A DNA stretch of 64,000 bases from Bradyrhizobium guangxiense (GCF_004114915.1 NZ_CP022219.1:2696501-2760500), one strand, 5' to 3'. Positions 19,204 through 27,098 are shown, counted from the first letter of the stretch. The notes: generated from the sequence alone by a model not told the origin. Numbers and translations are program-made.

Positions 19204-20103
19204 TCAGCCGGTGGTCTGGTTGGTCATGCGGTCATAGACGCGGAACAGCGCCTGGTTGCCGTTGCTGCCTTCGCCATGGGCGCGAGCGTCGACATACTGG
19301 CTGGTGACGAGCGCGGTGCCGGGCAGGGGCACGTTGAGAGCCTGCGCGTGCTCCTGCACGAGGCGAAGGTCCTTGAGCTGCAGATCGATCCGGAAGCCGG
19401 CGGAGACGTCGCCCGCGATCATCGCGGGGCCGAGCTTGTCGAGCATCCAGGAGGCGGCGGAGCCGCCGAGCAGTACCCGGCGCAGCAGATTGAGGTCGAG
19501 GCCCGACGCACGGCCGAGCGCAAGCGCCTCGCAGATCGCCTGGATGTTGATGCCGCAGATCAGCTGATTGCAGAGCTTGACCGTCTGTCCGGCTCCGGAC
19601 GCGCCGACATGGGTGATGGTGGTGCCCATGGCGCGGAAGAACGGCTCGGCCTTGGCGAACGCATCGGCATCGCCGCCGGCCATGATCGAGAGCGCGGCGT
19701 TCTTGGCGCCAACCGGTCCGCCCGAGACCGGCGCGTCGAGGAAGCCGACGCCAATTGCCTGCAGGTCGGCATGGATGCGGCGGACCGCGACCGGCGAGAC
19801 CGTGCTCATGTCGACGATCAGCTTGCCGCGTGGTGGAGATTTCAAGAGGCCGAACTCGCCGTAAATGGTTGCCTCGACATGAGGCGTGTCGGGCAGCATG
19901 GTGATGACGACGTCGGCACCGTCAGCGGCATCCGCAGGGCTGCTGGCCCGACTCGCGCCGTCCTTGACGCTGTCGGCCAAGGCAGCCTCGTTGAGATCGA
20001 AGGCGCGCACCGCATGCCCGGCCTTCAGCAGGTTGCGCACCATCTCGCGGCCCATCGTGCCGATACCGATGAAGCCGACACTTCCCTTGTCGTCCCGTCC
20101 CAT
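19204..20103 (-). CDS. NAD(P)-dependent beta-hydroxyacid dehydrogenase (HIBADH family)
   Basis: A 299-residue enzyme of the 3-hydroxyisobutyrate/tartronate-semialdehyde/L-threonate dehydrogenase family. The Rossmann motif GFIGIGTMG is at about 9-17, followed by the substrate loop DAPVSGGPVGA and the catalytic Lys in GQTVKLCNQL near 172. ATG 20103 matches the family N terminus; the longer open frame upstream has no family similarity. It lies between the GntR regulator and the transporter permeases, so it probably carries out an oxidation or reduction of the imported compound. Which hydroxyacid is unknown. Confidence 0.9.
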   Translation of the reverse strand: MGRDDKGSVGFIGIGTMGREMVRNLLKAGHAVRAFDLNEAALADSVKDGASRASSPADAADGADVVITMLPDTPHVEATIYGEFGLLKSPPRGKLIVDMSTVSPVAVRRIHADLQAIGVGFLDAPVSGGPVGAKNAALSIMAGGDADAFAKAEPFFRAMGTTITHVGASGAGQTVKLCNQLICGINIQAICEALALGRASGLDLNLLRRVLLGGSAASWMLDKLGPAMIAGDVSAGFRIDLQLKDLRLVQEHAQALNVPLPGTALVTSQYVDARAHGEGSNGNQALFRVYDRMTNQTTG

Positions 20104-20143
20104 ATTGTCGTTCCGTTTCTTTGGTTTCTTGGTTCGTCGGCGA

Positions 20144-20884
20144 TCAGCGTGAGGCGCTGGCCTTGTCGATGTCGCCGACGACGGCGCGTCTGCGGTACTC
20201 GTCGCCGATGGCAAAATGCTTGCGCAACGTCGCATCCGCGCGCTCGGGATCACGCGCGATGACGGCTTCGAAGATGCGGCGGTGGTCGTCGATCAGATAG
20301 GTCTTCATCGACGGAAAGGCCTGCACCAGCTCGCGGCGGCTGCGATGCGAATGCGTCAAGAGGCCCGCCATCGACGAGTGCAGCACCGTCAGCGTTTCCG
20401 AATGCGATGCCACGACGATGGCGCGGTGGAATTCGAAGTCGGCCATGCCGCCGGCGTCGGCCTCGTCGATCGTCTCGCCGATCTTGGCGAGGGCGCGCTG
20501 CAGGCGCTCGAAATCGGCGATGTTGGCGCGCTCGCAGGCGAGCCGGATCGCCTGGCATTCGATCGCGACGCGCGCCTGCATGACGTCGTCGAGCATGTCC
20601 GCCTGCTGGGCGAGGGCGAAGGTGAAGAAGTCGTTGAGCACCGACACGTCCGGCCGCGTCACTACGGTGCCGATGCGGTCGCGGATCTCGACGATGCCAA
20701 GCACGGTGAGCGCGCGTAGCGCCTCGCGCACGATCGGCCGGCTGACGCCGAGCAGGGTGGCGAGCTCGCGCTCGGAAATCAGGCGGTCGCCGGGTTTGAG
20801 CGAGCCCGCAAGCAGCCGCTCGCGCAGGAAGGCGAACACCTTCTCGAACCCTTTTTCGCCTTCGGCGGTCCGCTTGAGCTCCAT
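20144..20884 (-). CDS. FadR-type GntR transcriptional regulator (FCD domain)
   Basis: A 246-residue repressor or activator. The winged helix (about 14-80) includes SERELATLLGVSRPIVREALRAL. The all-helical FCD ligand domain (about 90-230) has metal-site His residues in FEFHRAIV-like DFEFHRAIV, LTHSHRSRR and DDHRRIF. Members bind hydroxyacids, amino acids or sugar acids. As first gene of a same-strand run of nine with short gaps, it is the likely local regulator. A strong FadR-like operator lies just upstream (20897-20918), so autoregulation is expected. Confidence 0.92.
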   Translation of the reverse strand: MELKRTAEGEKGFEKVFAFLRERLLAGSLKPGDRLISERELATLLGVSRPIVREALRALTVLGIVEIRDRIGTVVTRPDVSVLNDFFTFALAQQADMLDDVMQARVAIECQAIRLACERANIADFERLQRALAKIGETIDEADAGGMADFEFHRAIVVASHSETLTVLHSSMAGLLTHSHRSRRELVQAFPSMKTYLIDDHRRIFEAVIARDPERADATLRKHFAIGDEYRRRAVVGDIDKASASR

Positions 20885-20896
20885 CCCCGTTCCGTT

Positions 20897-20918
20897 TGGT
20901 CTGATCTTGGTCAGACCA
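20897..20918. promoter_or_regulatory. Candidate GntR/FadR-type operator upstream of the regulator
   Basis: Two 11-base units in tandem: TGGTCTGATCT (20897-20907) and TGGTCAGACCA (20908-20918). The second is a perfect palindrome of the FadR form TGGTCnGACCA. The whole stretch also reads as an inverted repeat with 8-base arms TGGTCTGA and TCAGACCA. It lies 13-34 bases upstream of the regulator's ATG. Confidence 0.75.
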
Positions 20919-21172
20919 GTATGCTAACCAAGGCGTGGAGGTCAAGAGGGTCAGGTTGGCAGCCGGGAGGCGGCCTCATGGGCACCTTGCTAAGGCATTG
21001 AATCGATTAGGGCCGGCTACTGTGCATGGGGTTGTTTTTCGGATTCGCTGTTGGTCCTGCGCTGACGCCGCCAATCCCTGCACGCCGAAGCGCGGGGACG
21101 AACTCGCTGCTGACAGCATGTTGGCAGCAGCGGCCGGCTACGACCATCTCCTGACGAAACGGAGAGCGGGTC

Positions 21173-21541
21173 ATGCCGATCGAGGCAAGCTGTCATTGCG
21201 GTGAGACGGTGTTCGAGGTGACGGAGGCGCCCTCGAACGTCACGCGCTGCACGTGTTCACTCTGCGCCAAGCGCGGTGCGCTATGGGCCTATTACACGCC
21301 GGCGCAGTTTCGTCTGCTGTCGCCGCCGGACAATGTCGCGACCTATCTCTGGGGCAGCCGCACGGTCAAACACCATTTCTGCGCCAGTTGCGGCTGCGGC
21401 ACCTATTCGGAGTCGCCGGACTGGTCGAGCGGCAAGCCCGATTTCGACAATCCCAAGGTCGCGGTGAACGCGCGCCTGTTCGACGATTTCGATCTCGAGG
21501 CCGTGCCGGTCAACGTGATCGACGGCAGGAATTTGTGGTGA
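21173..21541 (+). CDS. GFA-domain zinc protein
   Basis: A 122-residue member of the GFA (glutathione-dependent formaldehyde-activating-like) family. The zinc ligands are visible: CHCG (8-11), CTCSLC (about 27-32) and the CASCGC group (about 70-75). These Mss4-fold proteins have mostly unknown substrates. ATG 21173 is preceded by GGAGAG. No functional partner lies beside it. Its stop is immediately followed by a remnant of an xthA 3' end on the other strand. Confidence 0.88.
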   Translation: MPIEASCHCGETVFEVTEAPSNVTRCTCSLCAKRGALWAYYTPAQFRLLSPPDNVATYLWGSRTVKHHFCASCGCGTYSESPDWSSGKPDFDNPKVAVNARLFDDFDLEAVPVNVIDGRNLW

Positions 21542-21544
21542 GGA

Positions 21545-21604
21545 TCACCGCAACACCACCCATGCCGGCGCGTGATCGCTGGCGCCATCCTCGCCGCCGC
21601 TCGT
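21545..21604 (-). pseudogene. Displaced 3' end of an exodeoxyribonuclease III gene
   Basis: On the minus strand these bases encode EDGASDHAPAWVVLR followed by a stop. The intact xthA at 22757 ends EDGASDHAPAWVVLK. At DNA level the two 60-base stretches align without gaps but differ at roughly a fifth of positions, so this is not a recent exact duplication. It lies directly beyond the stop of the toxin-like gene, so the toxin-like gene is flanked on both sides by xthA 3' sequence. Confidence 0.8.
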
Positions 21605-22593
21605 CAAAATGACTTTGACCCGTTGACGAGTATGGCGAGCTTTCTGCCGTCGGGCAGGGTGATGTTGATGTGAGGGTATTCATTGTGAGGACTGTAGGGG
21701 ACTTGCCCCGGTCCATGCGCGTCGTCCACCCTGTATGTTCCCCGTCCACCCTTGAAGCTACCCTGTAGCTCTTGGGTCAGTTCGGTGCCGGCCGGCCGTT
21801 GAGGAATGATGGCCGAGGTGCTCTGGGAGCGAACGCCGAGTTGGCCTAGTTCACCCTGGAGCTGCCGCATCTGGCCCAGCGATTCAACGTGAACGTCGGT
21901 TCCGCCGCGCATGATCCCGATCGCCTTGTCCACTTCCCTGGGAGTCAGGGGTTTTGCTCCGCGGCCGGCGCCCCAGACCTTCGCCAATTCCTCCTCAGTA
22001 AGAACCCTGATGGCGGCCGCTTCGCTTCTCGCGCCGCGTTCGACCAGCTTTCGTTCAACCAACGCCATTGCGTCGCGGAATGTGCTAGCGGCGACGTCCG
22101 CACCGGCTCTTATCAGCGCCTTCGCGCCGATCCGTACCAGACCGGCAAGCTCGCCACCGACGAGGTCGATGGGGTCAATCAACGGAGTTTCCAGCCCCGG
22201 CTCGTCCTTGCGGGTGACTGTGATTTCGCCGACCAGCTTTCCCTGGGTCGTGTAAAAGGCGTCGGTGCCGATGACGTCACCATAGTTAAATCGCGCTCTG
22301 TTTTCGCGATGCCTGACGATATAACCGACCACCGCACGTCCAACGGCCGTCAGCGGGTTGGTTTGCGAGGGGGACGCCACCAGCAGACTCACGATAGCGA
22401 TGACCTTGCTGCCGTCGAACGGCCGAGCCAGAAACAGCTTGGTCTCAAAGGGCACGAGCTTGCGATCGACAATGGACTCTACGATCGCCATTGCCCGTGT
22501 GAGAGAAACCTCCTGTCCCTTGAAATTGTCCTTGAACCAGTAGGTCTTGTCATTTTCGAGGATGATCGTCCCCTCAAGCCGCAAATCTGGCAT
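21604..22593 (-). CDS. Orphan protein with polymorphic-toxin-like C terminus
   Basis: A 329-residue protein without signal peptide. ATG 22593 is preferred over the longer frame because GGGAGG lies 7 bases upstream. Residues 1-125 are mixed alpha/beta and unrecognised. Residues about 145-180 (DPIDLVGGELAGLVRIGAKAL) resemble linkers found before toxin domains. From about 235 the pattern GGTDVHV ... GGRGTYRVD ... HNEYPHINI ... DGRKLAILV resembles, from memory, uncharacterised C-terminal domains of RHS/HINT polymorphic toxins. No immunity gene is visible next to it. Function is inferred only; it could also be a non-toxic relative. Confidence 0.6.
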   Translation of the reverse strand: MPDLRLEGTIILENDKTYWFKDNFKGQEVSLTRAMAIVESIVDRKLVPFETKLFLARPFDGSKVIAIVSLLVASPSQTNPLTAVGRAVVGYIVRHRENRARFNYGDVIGTDAFYTTQGKLVGEITVTRKDEPGLETPLIDPIDLVGGELAGLVRIGAKALIRAGADVAASTFRDAMALVERKLVERGARSEAAAIRVLTEEELAKVWGAGRGAKPLTPREVDKAIGIMRGGTDVHVESLGQMRQLQGELGQLGVRSQSTSAIIPQRPAGTELTQELQGSFKGGRGTYRVDDAHGPGQVPYSPHNEYPHINITLPDGRKLAILVNGSKSF

Positions 22594-22689
22594 CCACCGC
22601 CTCCCGGGGTTAAGGGCTGCGCGAGAATAGCGTCGCACGGACCCAAAGCCATTCAAGCGCCCCTGAGTTTGCCTTTAGAGGATCTTGAT

Positions 22690-22731
22690 TTTGTCTTGGC
22701 GACTTTGTCTTGGCAGCTTTGTCTTGGCGAC
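22690..22731. repeat. Three tandem 14-base repeats at the xthA junction
   Basis: Units TTTGTCTTGGCGAC, TTTGTCTTGGCAGC and TTTGTCTTGGCGAC lie head to tail between the toxin-like gene and the xthA stop, 25 bases from the latter. They mark the junction of the inserted segment. Confidence 0.85.
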
Positions 22732-22756
22732 GGAGGTCAGCCCGTCGCTGCGCCGG

Positions 22757-23527
22757 TTATTTCAGCACCACCCAGGCCGGTGCGTGATCGGACGCGCCGT
22801 CCTCGCTGCGGATCGTCTTGTCGACGCCGGCCTTGATCAGGCGAGGGGTCAGCGCAGGGCTGAGCAGGAGATGATCGAGCCGCAGGCCGGCATCGCGCGG
22901 CCACCGGTTCCGCTTGTAGTCCCAGAACGTGTAGATGCGCTTGTCCGGATTGAGCTCGCGGATCGCATCGCACCAGCCCTGCGAAACCAGCGAGGCATAG
23001 GCCGCCCGGCTCTTGGGCTGGATCAGCGCATCCTTGTCCCATGAACGCGTCGGATAGATGTCGATCTCCGTTGGCGCGACGTTGTAGTCGCCGGCAAGCA
23101 CGACGGGCAGATCCTGCTTGATGAAAGTATTGGCGTGACGCTTGAGGCGCGCGAACCAGTCGAGCTTGTAGTCGAATTTCGGTCCCGGCTGCGGATTGCC
23201 GTTCGGCAGGTAGATGCTGGTGACGATGATGCCACGCACCGCGGCTTCGATGTAGCGGGCTTCGAGATCGCCGGGTCTTCCAGGCAAGCGGTCGCGGGTG
23301 ACGATCGGCTCGGCCTTGCGGGCGAGGATGGCCACCCCGTTCCAGGTCTTCTGTCCGCGCCACGCCGCGCCATAGCCGGCCTTTTCGATCGCGGCCGCCG
23401 GAAATTCGCCATCACTTGCCTTCAATTCCTGGAGCGCGACGACATCGGGCTTCGCCGCGCGCAGCCATGCCAACAGATTGGGCAGGCGGCGGTTGACGTT
23501 GTTGATGTTGAATGTCGCGATCTTCAT
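22757..23527 (-). CDS. xthA: Exodeoxyribonuclease III
   Basis: A 256-residue AP endonuclease/3'-5' exonuclease of base excision repair. Metal and catalytic motifs are in place: FNINNVN at the N terminus, ALQELK (Glu), GDYNVAPTEID, and the terminal ASDHAP with the catalytic Asp-His pair. Length is normal, so the gene appears intact although its 3' end lies at an insertion junction. It diverges from a small exported Cys protein gene 40 bases away. Confidence 0.96.
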   Translation of the reverse strand: MKIATFNINNVNRRLPNLLAWLRAAKPDVVALQELKASDGEFPAAAIEKAGYGAAWRGQKTWNGVAILARKAEPIVTRDRLPGRPGDLEARYIEAAVRGIIVTSIYLPNGNPQPGPKFDYKLDWFARLKRHANTFIKQDLPVVLAGDYNVAPTEIDIYPTRSWDKDALIQPKSRAAYASLVSQGWCDAIRELNPDKRIYTFWDYKRNRWPRDAGLRLDHLLLSPALTPRLIKAGVDKTIRSEDGASDHAPAWVVLK

Positions 23528-23567
23528 GTAGAGCTACCGGCTCCTGCCTTCCGTACCCGGAGATACA

Positions 23568-23789
23568 ATGTCCAAGTTGAACTTTGTCGTCATCGTCGCC
23601 GCTGTCGCGTTCTCCGGGCTCGCGTCGGCACAATCGTCCGACCCGCGCGGCGCCTGCAAGGCAGACTATGACAAATTCTGTGCCGGCATCGCGCCCGGCG
23701 GCGGGCGCGTCGTCGCCTGCCTCAGCGAGAAGCACGACCAGCTCAGCGCGACCTGCAAGACGGCGCTGGACAACAGGAAGAAGAAGTAA
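23568..23789 (+). CDS. Small secreted cysteine-repeat protein
   Basis: A 73-residue protein with a signal peptide (cleavage likely after ASA near 21), then one copy of a Cys-rich repeat resembling the GLG1-type Cys-rich repeat (CKADYDKFC ... VVACLSEKHDQLSATCKTAL). It is probably periplasmic with two disulfides. Many rhizobial genomes carry such proteins, function unknown. ATG 23568 follows GGAGATACA. Confidence 0.75.
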   Translation: MSKLNFVVIVAAVAFSGLASAQSSDPRGACKADYDKFCAGIAPGGGRVVACLSEKHDQLSATCKTALDNRKKK

Positions 23790-23801
23790 ACGACTGCTCG
23801 C

Positions 23802-25076
23802 TCAGCCCGGCGGCGGGGCCGCGGGCCGCTCGATCGGCGGCGGCGAGGGCTGCTCGGCGGTGCTCGCCGGAGCCGGCTTCACCAATGGCTCCTCGACATT
23901 GCCGCCCTTGTAGAGCCGGGCGTAGCGGTGGCCGAGGCTGGTCAGCACCTCATAGCCGATAGTGCCGAAATGATGCGCGAGCTCGTCGACGGTGATGCCC
24001 TCGCCGAGCAGCGTCACCATATGGCCGCGCCGCGCCGCGTTCGGCGGCAGATCGGTGACGTCGATCGCGATGAGATCCATGGAGACGCGGCCCGCGACCG
24101 GGCAGCGCTTGCCGGCGACGATGACCTCGGCGCCCCGGGTGCCGTCGTTGGAGCTGGCGGCGCGGAAATAGCCGTCGGCATAACCGACCGCGATGATCGC
24201 GAGCTTGGTCGGCCGCCGCGCGGTCCAGGTGCCGCCATAGCCGACGGTCTCGCCGCGCTCGATGTTGCGGGTCTGCACGATGCGTGCCTTGAGCTCGACC
24301 ACAGGCTGCATGGGATTGTCGGCCTCTGGCGTCGGGTTGACGCCGTAGAGAGCCGCGCCCGGCCGCACCAGATCGAACTGGAACGGAGCGCCCAGGAAGA
24401 TGCCGGACGAATTGGCCAGCGCGGCCGGCACGCCGGAGAATTCACTGGCGATGCCGCGGAAGGAAGCAAGCTGCCTTGCATTGACCGGGCTGTTGAGCTG
24501 TTCGGCCGAGACCAGATGGCTCATCACCAGGGTGATGCCGTGATCGCCGGCGTTGATGCGGGGGATGATGGCCTGCGCTTCGGAGAGCGTCAGGCCGAGC
24601 CGGTTCATGCCGGTGTCGATGTGGACCGCGGCGCCTCCGGTCCAGCCGGTGCGGCGGCAGAACACGTCCCATTCCGCGAGCTCGTTGAGATCGCCGATCA
24701 CCGGCCGGCAATTGATCTTGGCGTAGTGCTCGCCGGTGTTCTGGAAATAGCCGCCGAGCACGTAGATCGTGGGCTCCGGCACCGCCGCACGCACCTTGCG
24801 CGCTTCCTCGATGGTGGCGACGAAGAAGGTCTTGCAGCCGGCCTTGTTCAACGCGCGCGCGACCTGCTCGGCGCCGCAGCCATAGGCGTCGGCCTTGATC
24901 ACCGCCGAGCATTCGGCCGGCACCGCCGTCTTCTCGAGCTTGCGCCAATTGGCAATGATCGCGTCGAGATCGACGGTCAGCACGCCGCCATAGGCCGCGA
25001 GCGCGGCAGCCTGATTGGCCTCCACGGAGAGAAGGCCGGATTGCGGAATCGTTTTCGGGTCGGACGCCATTGTCAT
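23802..25076 (-). CDS. alr: Alanine racemase
   Basis: PLP enzyme making D-alanine for peptidoglycan. The PLP Lys is in AVIKADAYGCG (Lys61). The second catalytic Tyr is in GETVGYGGTW near 280, and the phosphate-binding NSSGIFLG and RPGAALYG segments are present. At 424 residues it is longer than usual because of an N-terminal extension of about 25 residues and a Pro-rich tail. ATG 25076 or ATG 25070 could start it. It lies downstream of dnaB on the same strand, the usual order. Confidence 0.95.
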   Translation of the reverse strand: MTMASDPKTIPQSGLLSVEANQAAALAAYGGVLTVDLDAIIANWRKLEKTAVPAECSAVIKADAYGCGAEQVARALNKAGCKTFFVATIEEARKVRAAVPEPTIYVLGGYFQNTGEHYAKINCRPVIGDLNELAEWDVFCRRTGWTGGAAVHIDTGMNRLGLTLSEAQAIIPRINAGDHGITLVMSHLVSAEQLNSPVNARQLASFRGIASEFSGVPAALANSSGIFLGAPFQFDLVRPGAALYGVNPTPEADNPMQPVVELKARIVQTRNIERGETVGYGGTWTARRPTKLAIIAVGYADGYFRAASSNDGTRGAEVIVAGKRCPVAGRVSMDLIAIDVTDLPPNAARRGHMVTLLGEGITVDELAHHFGTIGYEVLTSLGHRYARLYKGGNVEEPLVKPAPASTAEQPSPPPIERPAAPPPG

Positions 25077-25132
25077 GGCGCCGTTTTACGCAAGAGACCC
25101 GCGCGGTTCAACCCAATGAACTCGGCGAGGAC

Positions 25133-26638
25133 CTAGTAGTCGCTGCGTTCCGGCAGCTGGCCGTCATGCGCGAGGTCGCCGAAGCGGGTGACCGAGGCGT
25201 CGAAGTGCAGCTCGACCGTGCCGGTCGGACCGTGGCGCTGCTTGCCGATGATGACTTCGGCGCGGCCGACCGTGCGCTCCATGTCGGCCTGCCATTTTGC
25301 GTGTTCCTCGGTGCCGGGACGGGGCTCCTTCATGGCGAGGTAATATTCCTCGCGGAACACGAACAGCACGACGTCAGCGTCCTGCTCGATCGAGCCTGAT
25401 TCACGCAGATCCGAGAGCTGCGGCCGCTTGTCGTCGCGCGATTCCACCTGACGCGAGAGCTGCGACAGCGCGATGACGGGAACGTTGAGCTCCTTGGCCA
25501 GAGCCTTCAGGCTCGTGGTGATCTCCGTGATTTCCTGCACGCGGCTGTCGCTGGCGCGCTTGCCCGAACCCGAGAGCAGCTGGATGTAGTCGATCACGAG
25601 CAGATCGAGGCCCTTCTGGCGCTTCAGCCGGCGCGCGCGCGCCATCAACTGCGCGATCGACAGACCGCCGGTGGCGTCGACATAGAACGGCAGCGACTGC
25701 AGCTCGATCGAGACTTGCCGGATCTTCTCGAAATCGGCTTCCGAGATGCCGCCGCGGCGGATGTGGGAGGAGGGAATGCCTGTGCGCTCGGCCACGATAC
25801 GCGTGGCGAGCTGGTCGGCCGACATTTCGCAGGAGAAGAAGCCGATCACGCCGCCATTAGCTGCCTTCATGGTGCCGTCGGCCTGGAGCTCGCCGACATA
25901 GGCCTGGGCGACATTGTAGGCGATGTTGGTCGCGAGCGAGGTCTTGCCCATGCCGGGACGGCCCGCCACGATGATGAGGTCGGAGTGCTGCAGGCCGCCC
26001 ATCTTGGTGTCGAGGTCGCGCAGGCCGGTGGAGATGCCCGACAATTTTCCGTCGCGCTGGAACGCTTTGGCCGCGAGATCAACCGCGACCGTCAGCGCCT
26101 GCGAGAATTTTTGGAAACCGCCGTCATAGCGGCCGGACTCGGCGAGTTCATAAAGGCGCCGCTCGGCGTCCTCGATCTGCGCCCGGGGCTGAAAATCGAC
26201 CGGCGCGTCGTAGGCGACGTTGACCATGTCCTCGCCGATCCCGATCAGGTCGCGCCTGAGCGACAGGTCGTAGATGGTGCGGCCATAATCCTGGGCATTG
26301 ATGATGGTGGTCGCTTCGGCGGCAAGCCGCGCAAGATATTGCCCGATGGTCATGCCGCCGACATCGGTATCGGCGGGCAGGAACGTCTTCAGCGTGACGG
26401 GCGTCGCGATCTTGCCCATCCGGATCAGGCTGCCGGCGGTCTCAAAGATGGTCTGATGCAGCGGCTCGAAGAAATGCTTCGCCTCCAGGAAGTCGGAGAC
26501 GCGATAGAAGGCGTCGTTATTGACCAGGATCGCGCCCAGAAGGCTCTGTTCCGCCTCGATATTATGCGGTGCACTCCGATAAGCGGGAGTTCCGGCATCG
26601 GGCGCGAGTTTGAGAACGTTCGAATCAGTCAGGGCCAT
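25133..26638 (-). CDS. dnaB: Replicative DNA helicase
   Basis: DnaB unwinds DNA at the replication fork as a hexamer. The 501-residue product has the N-terminal primase-interacting domain (IEAEQSLLGAILV near 26) and the RecA-like C-terminal domain. The latter has Walker A GRPGMGKTS near 230, Walker B LLVIDYIQLLSG near 350 and the arginine-containing QLSRQVESRDDKRP. It is full length. It is co-oriented with alr and rplI, as in related genomes. Confidence 0.97.
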   Translation of the reverse strand: MALTDSNVLKLAPDAGTPAYRSAPHNIEAEQSLLGAILVNNDAFYRVSDFLEAKHFFEPLHQTIFETAGSLIRMGKIATPVTLKTFLPADTDVGGMTIGQYLARLAAEATTIINAQDYGRTIYDLSLRRDLIGIGEDMVNVAYDAPVDFQPRAQIEDAERRLYELAESGRYDGGFQKFSQALTVAVDLAAKAFQRDGKLSGISTGLRDLDTKMGGLQHSDLIIVAGRPGMGKTSLATNIAYNVAQAYVGELQADGTMKAANGGVIGFFSCEMSADQLATRIVAERTGIPSSHIRRGGISEADFEKIRQVSIELQSLPFYVDATGGLSIAQLMARARRLKRQKGLDLLVIDYIQLLSGSGKRASDSRVQEITEITTSLKALAKELNVPVIALSQLSRQVESRDDKRPQLSDLRESGSIEQDADVVLFVFREEYYLAMKEPRPGTEEHAKWQADMERTVGRAEVIIGKQRHGPTGTVELHFDASVTRFGDLAHDGQLPERSDY

Positions 26639-26929
26639 GGTCGGACGTGCTTAGCAATTTTCTTGGGCGGATGCGGGGCCGGGATAAAGCGCCGGCTCGG
26701 CCTAAAGCGGAAGCGAAAGCTGACCGCTATCAACCGCTCAGTTAAAATGGTGGATGATTAGCAGTCGCAGCACGCACCGCGCTTGACGGATTTTCGCGGA
26801 ACTCGGTCCGGCCCGGGCGTGGCCGCCACCGCGCCATGGAAAAATCCGGACGCCATGAACCTCGGGGTCGGCGCGCAGACATAATCAAAAGGCCCGCGAA
26901 ATGACGCGCTGCGCGCCTTCGGCTCGCCT
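26639..26929. other. dnaB upstream region without recognised genes
   Basis: This is the leader and promoter region of dnaB plus about 200 bases with no convincing coding frame. I see no strong hairpin or repeat here. Confidence 0.4.
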
Positions 26930-27049
26930 TCAGATCAGCAGGAGATAGACCAGCGCGACCAGAGCTGCCCCGACGCCGGTCGCGATCAGGGCGTAATCAG
27001 TGCGGAGGTCGTCCTGCGCGTCAAATGAAGTCTGGGTCTCTTTGCTCAT
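26930..27049 (-). CDS. 39-residue single-span membrane protein
   Basis: ATG 27049 opens a frame for a 39-residue peptide with a charged, acidic N-terminal half (MSKETQTSFDAQDDL) and one hydrophobic helix (about 19-39: YALIATGVGAALVALVYLLL). The DYALIATG start of the helix is reminiscent of Flp/Fap pilin cores, but the rest of that signature is missing. It is too short for routine annotation. A perfect CRP-type palindrome lies 34 bases upstream of its start. Confidence 0.5.
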   Translation of the reverse strand: MSKETQTSFDAQDDLRTDYALIATGVGAALVALVYLLLI

Positions 27050-27082
27050 GGCGACGGTCTAAGCCAGGCCCGACCAGAGTTA

Positions 27083-27098
27083 TGTGAAGTGGATCACA
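27083..27098. promoter_or_regulatory. Perfect CRP-type palindrome TGTGA-N6-TCACA
   Basis: The half-sites are TGTGA (27083-27087) and TCACA (27094-27098), spaced 6, and extend by one more matched base on each side. The form is that of cAMP-CRP-family sites rather than a FixK box (TTGAT-N4-ATCAA). It lies between the 39-residue minus-strand gene and a plus-strand small ORF, so it could serve either. Confidence 0.6.

Noticed and set aside
20935..21204. An 89-codon plus-strand frame upstream of the GFA gene
   Set aside because: It overlaps the GFA gene in another frame, lacks a ribosome site and shows no similarity; it covers the GntR operator-promoter region.
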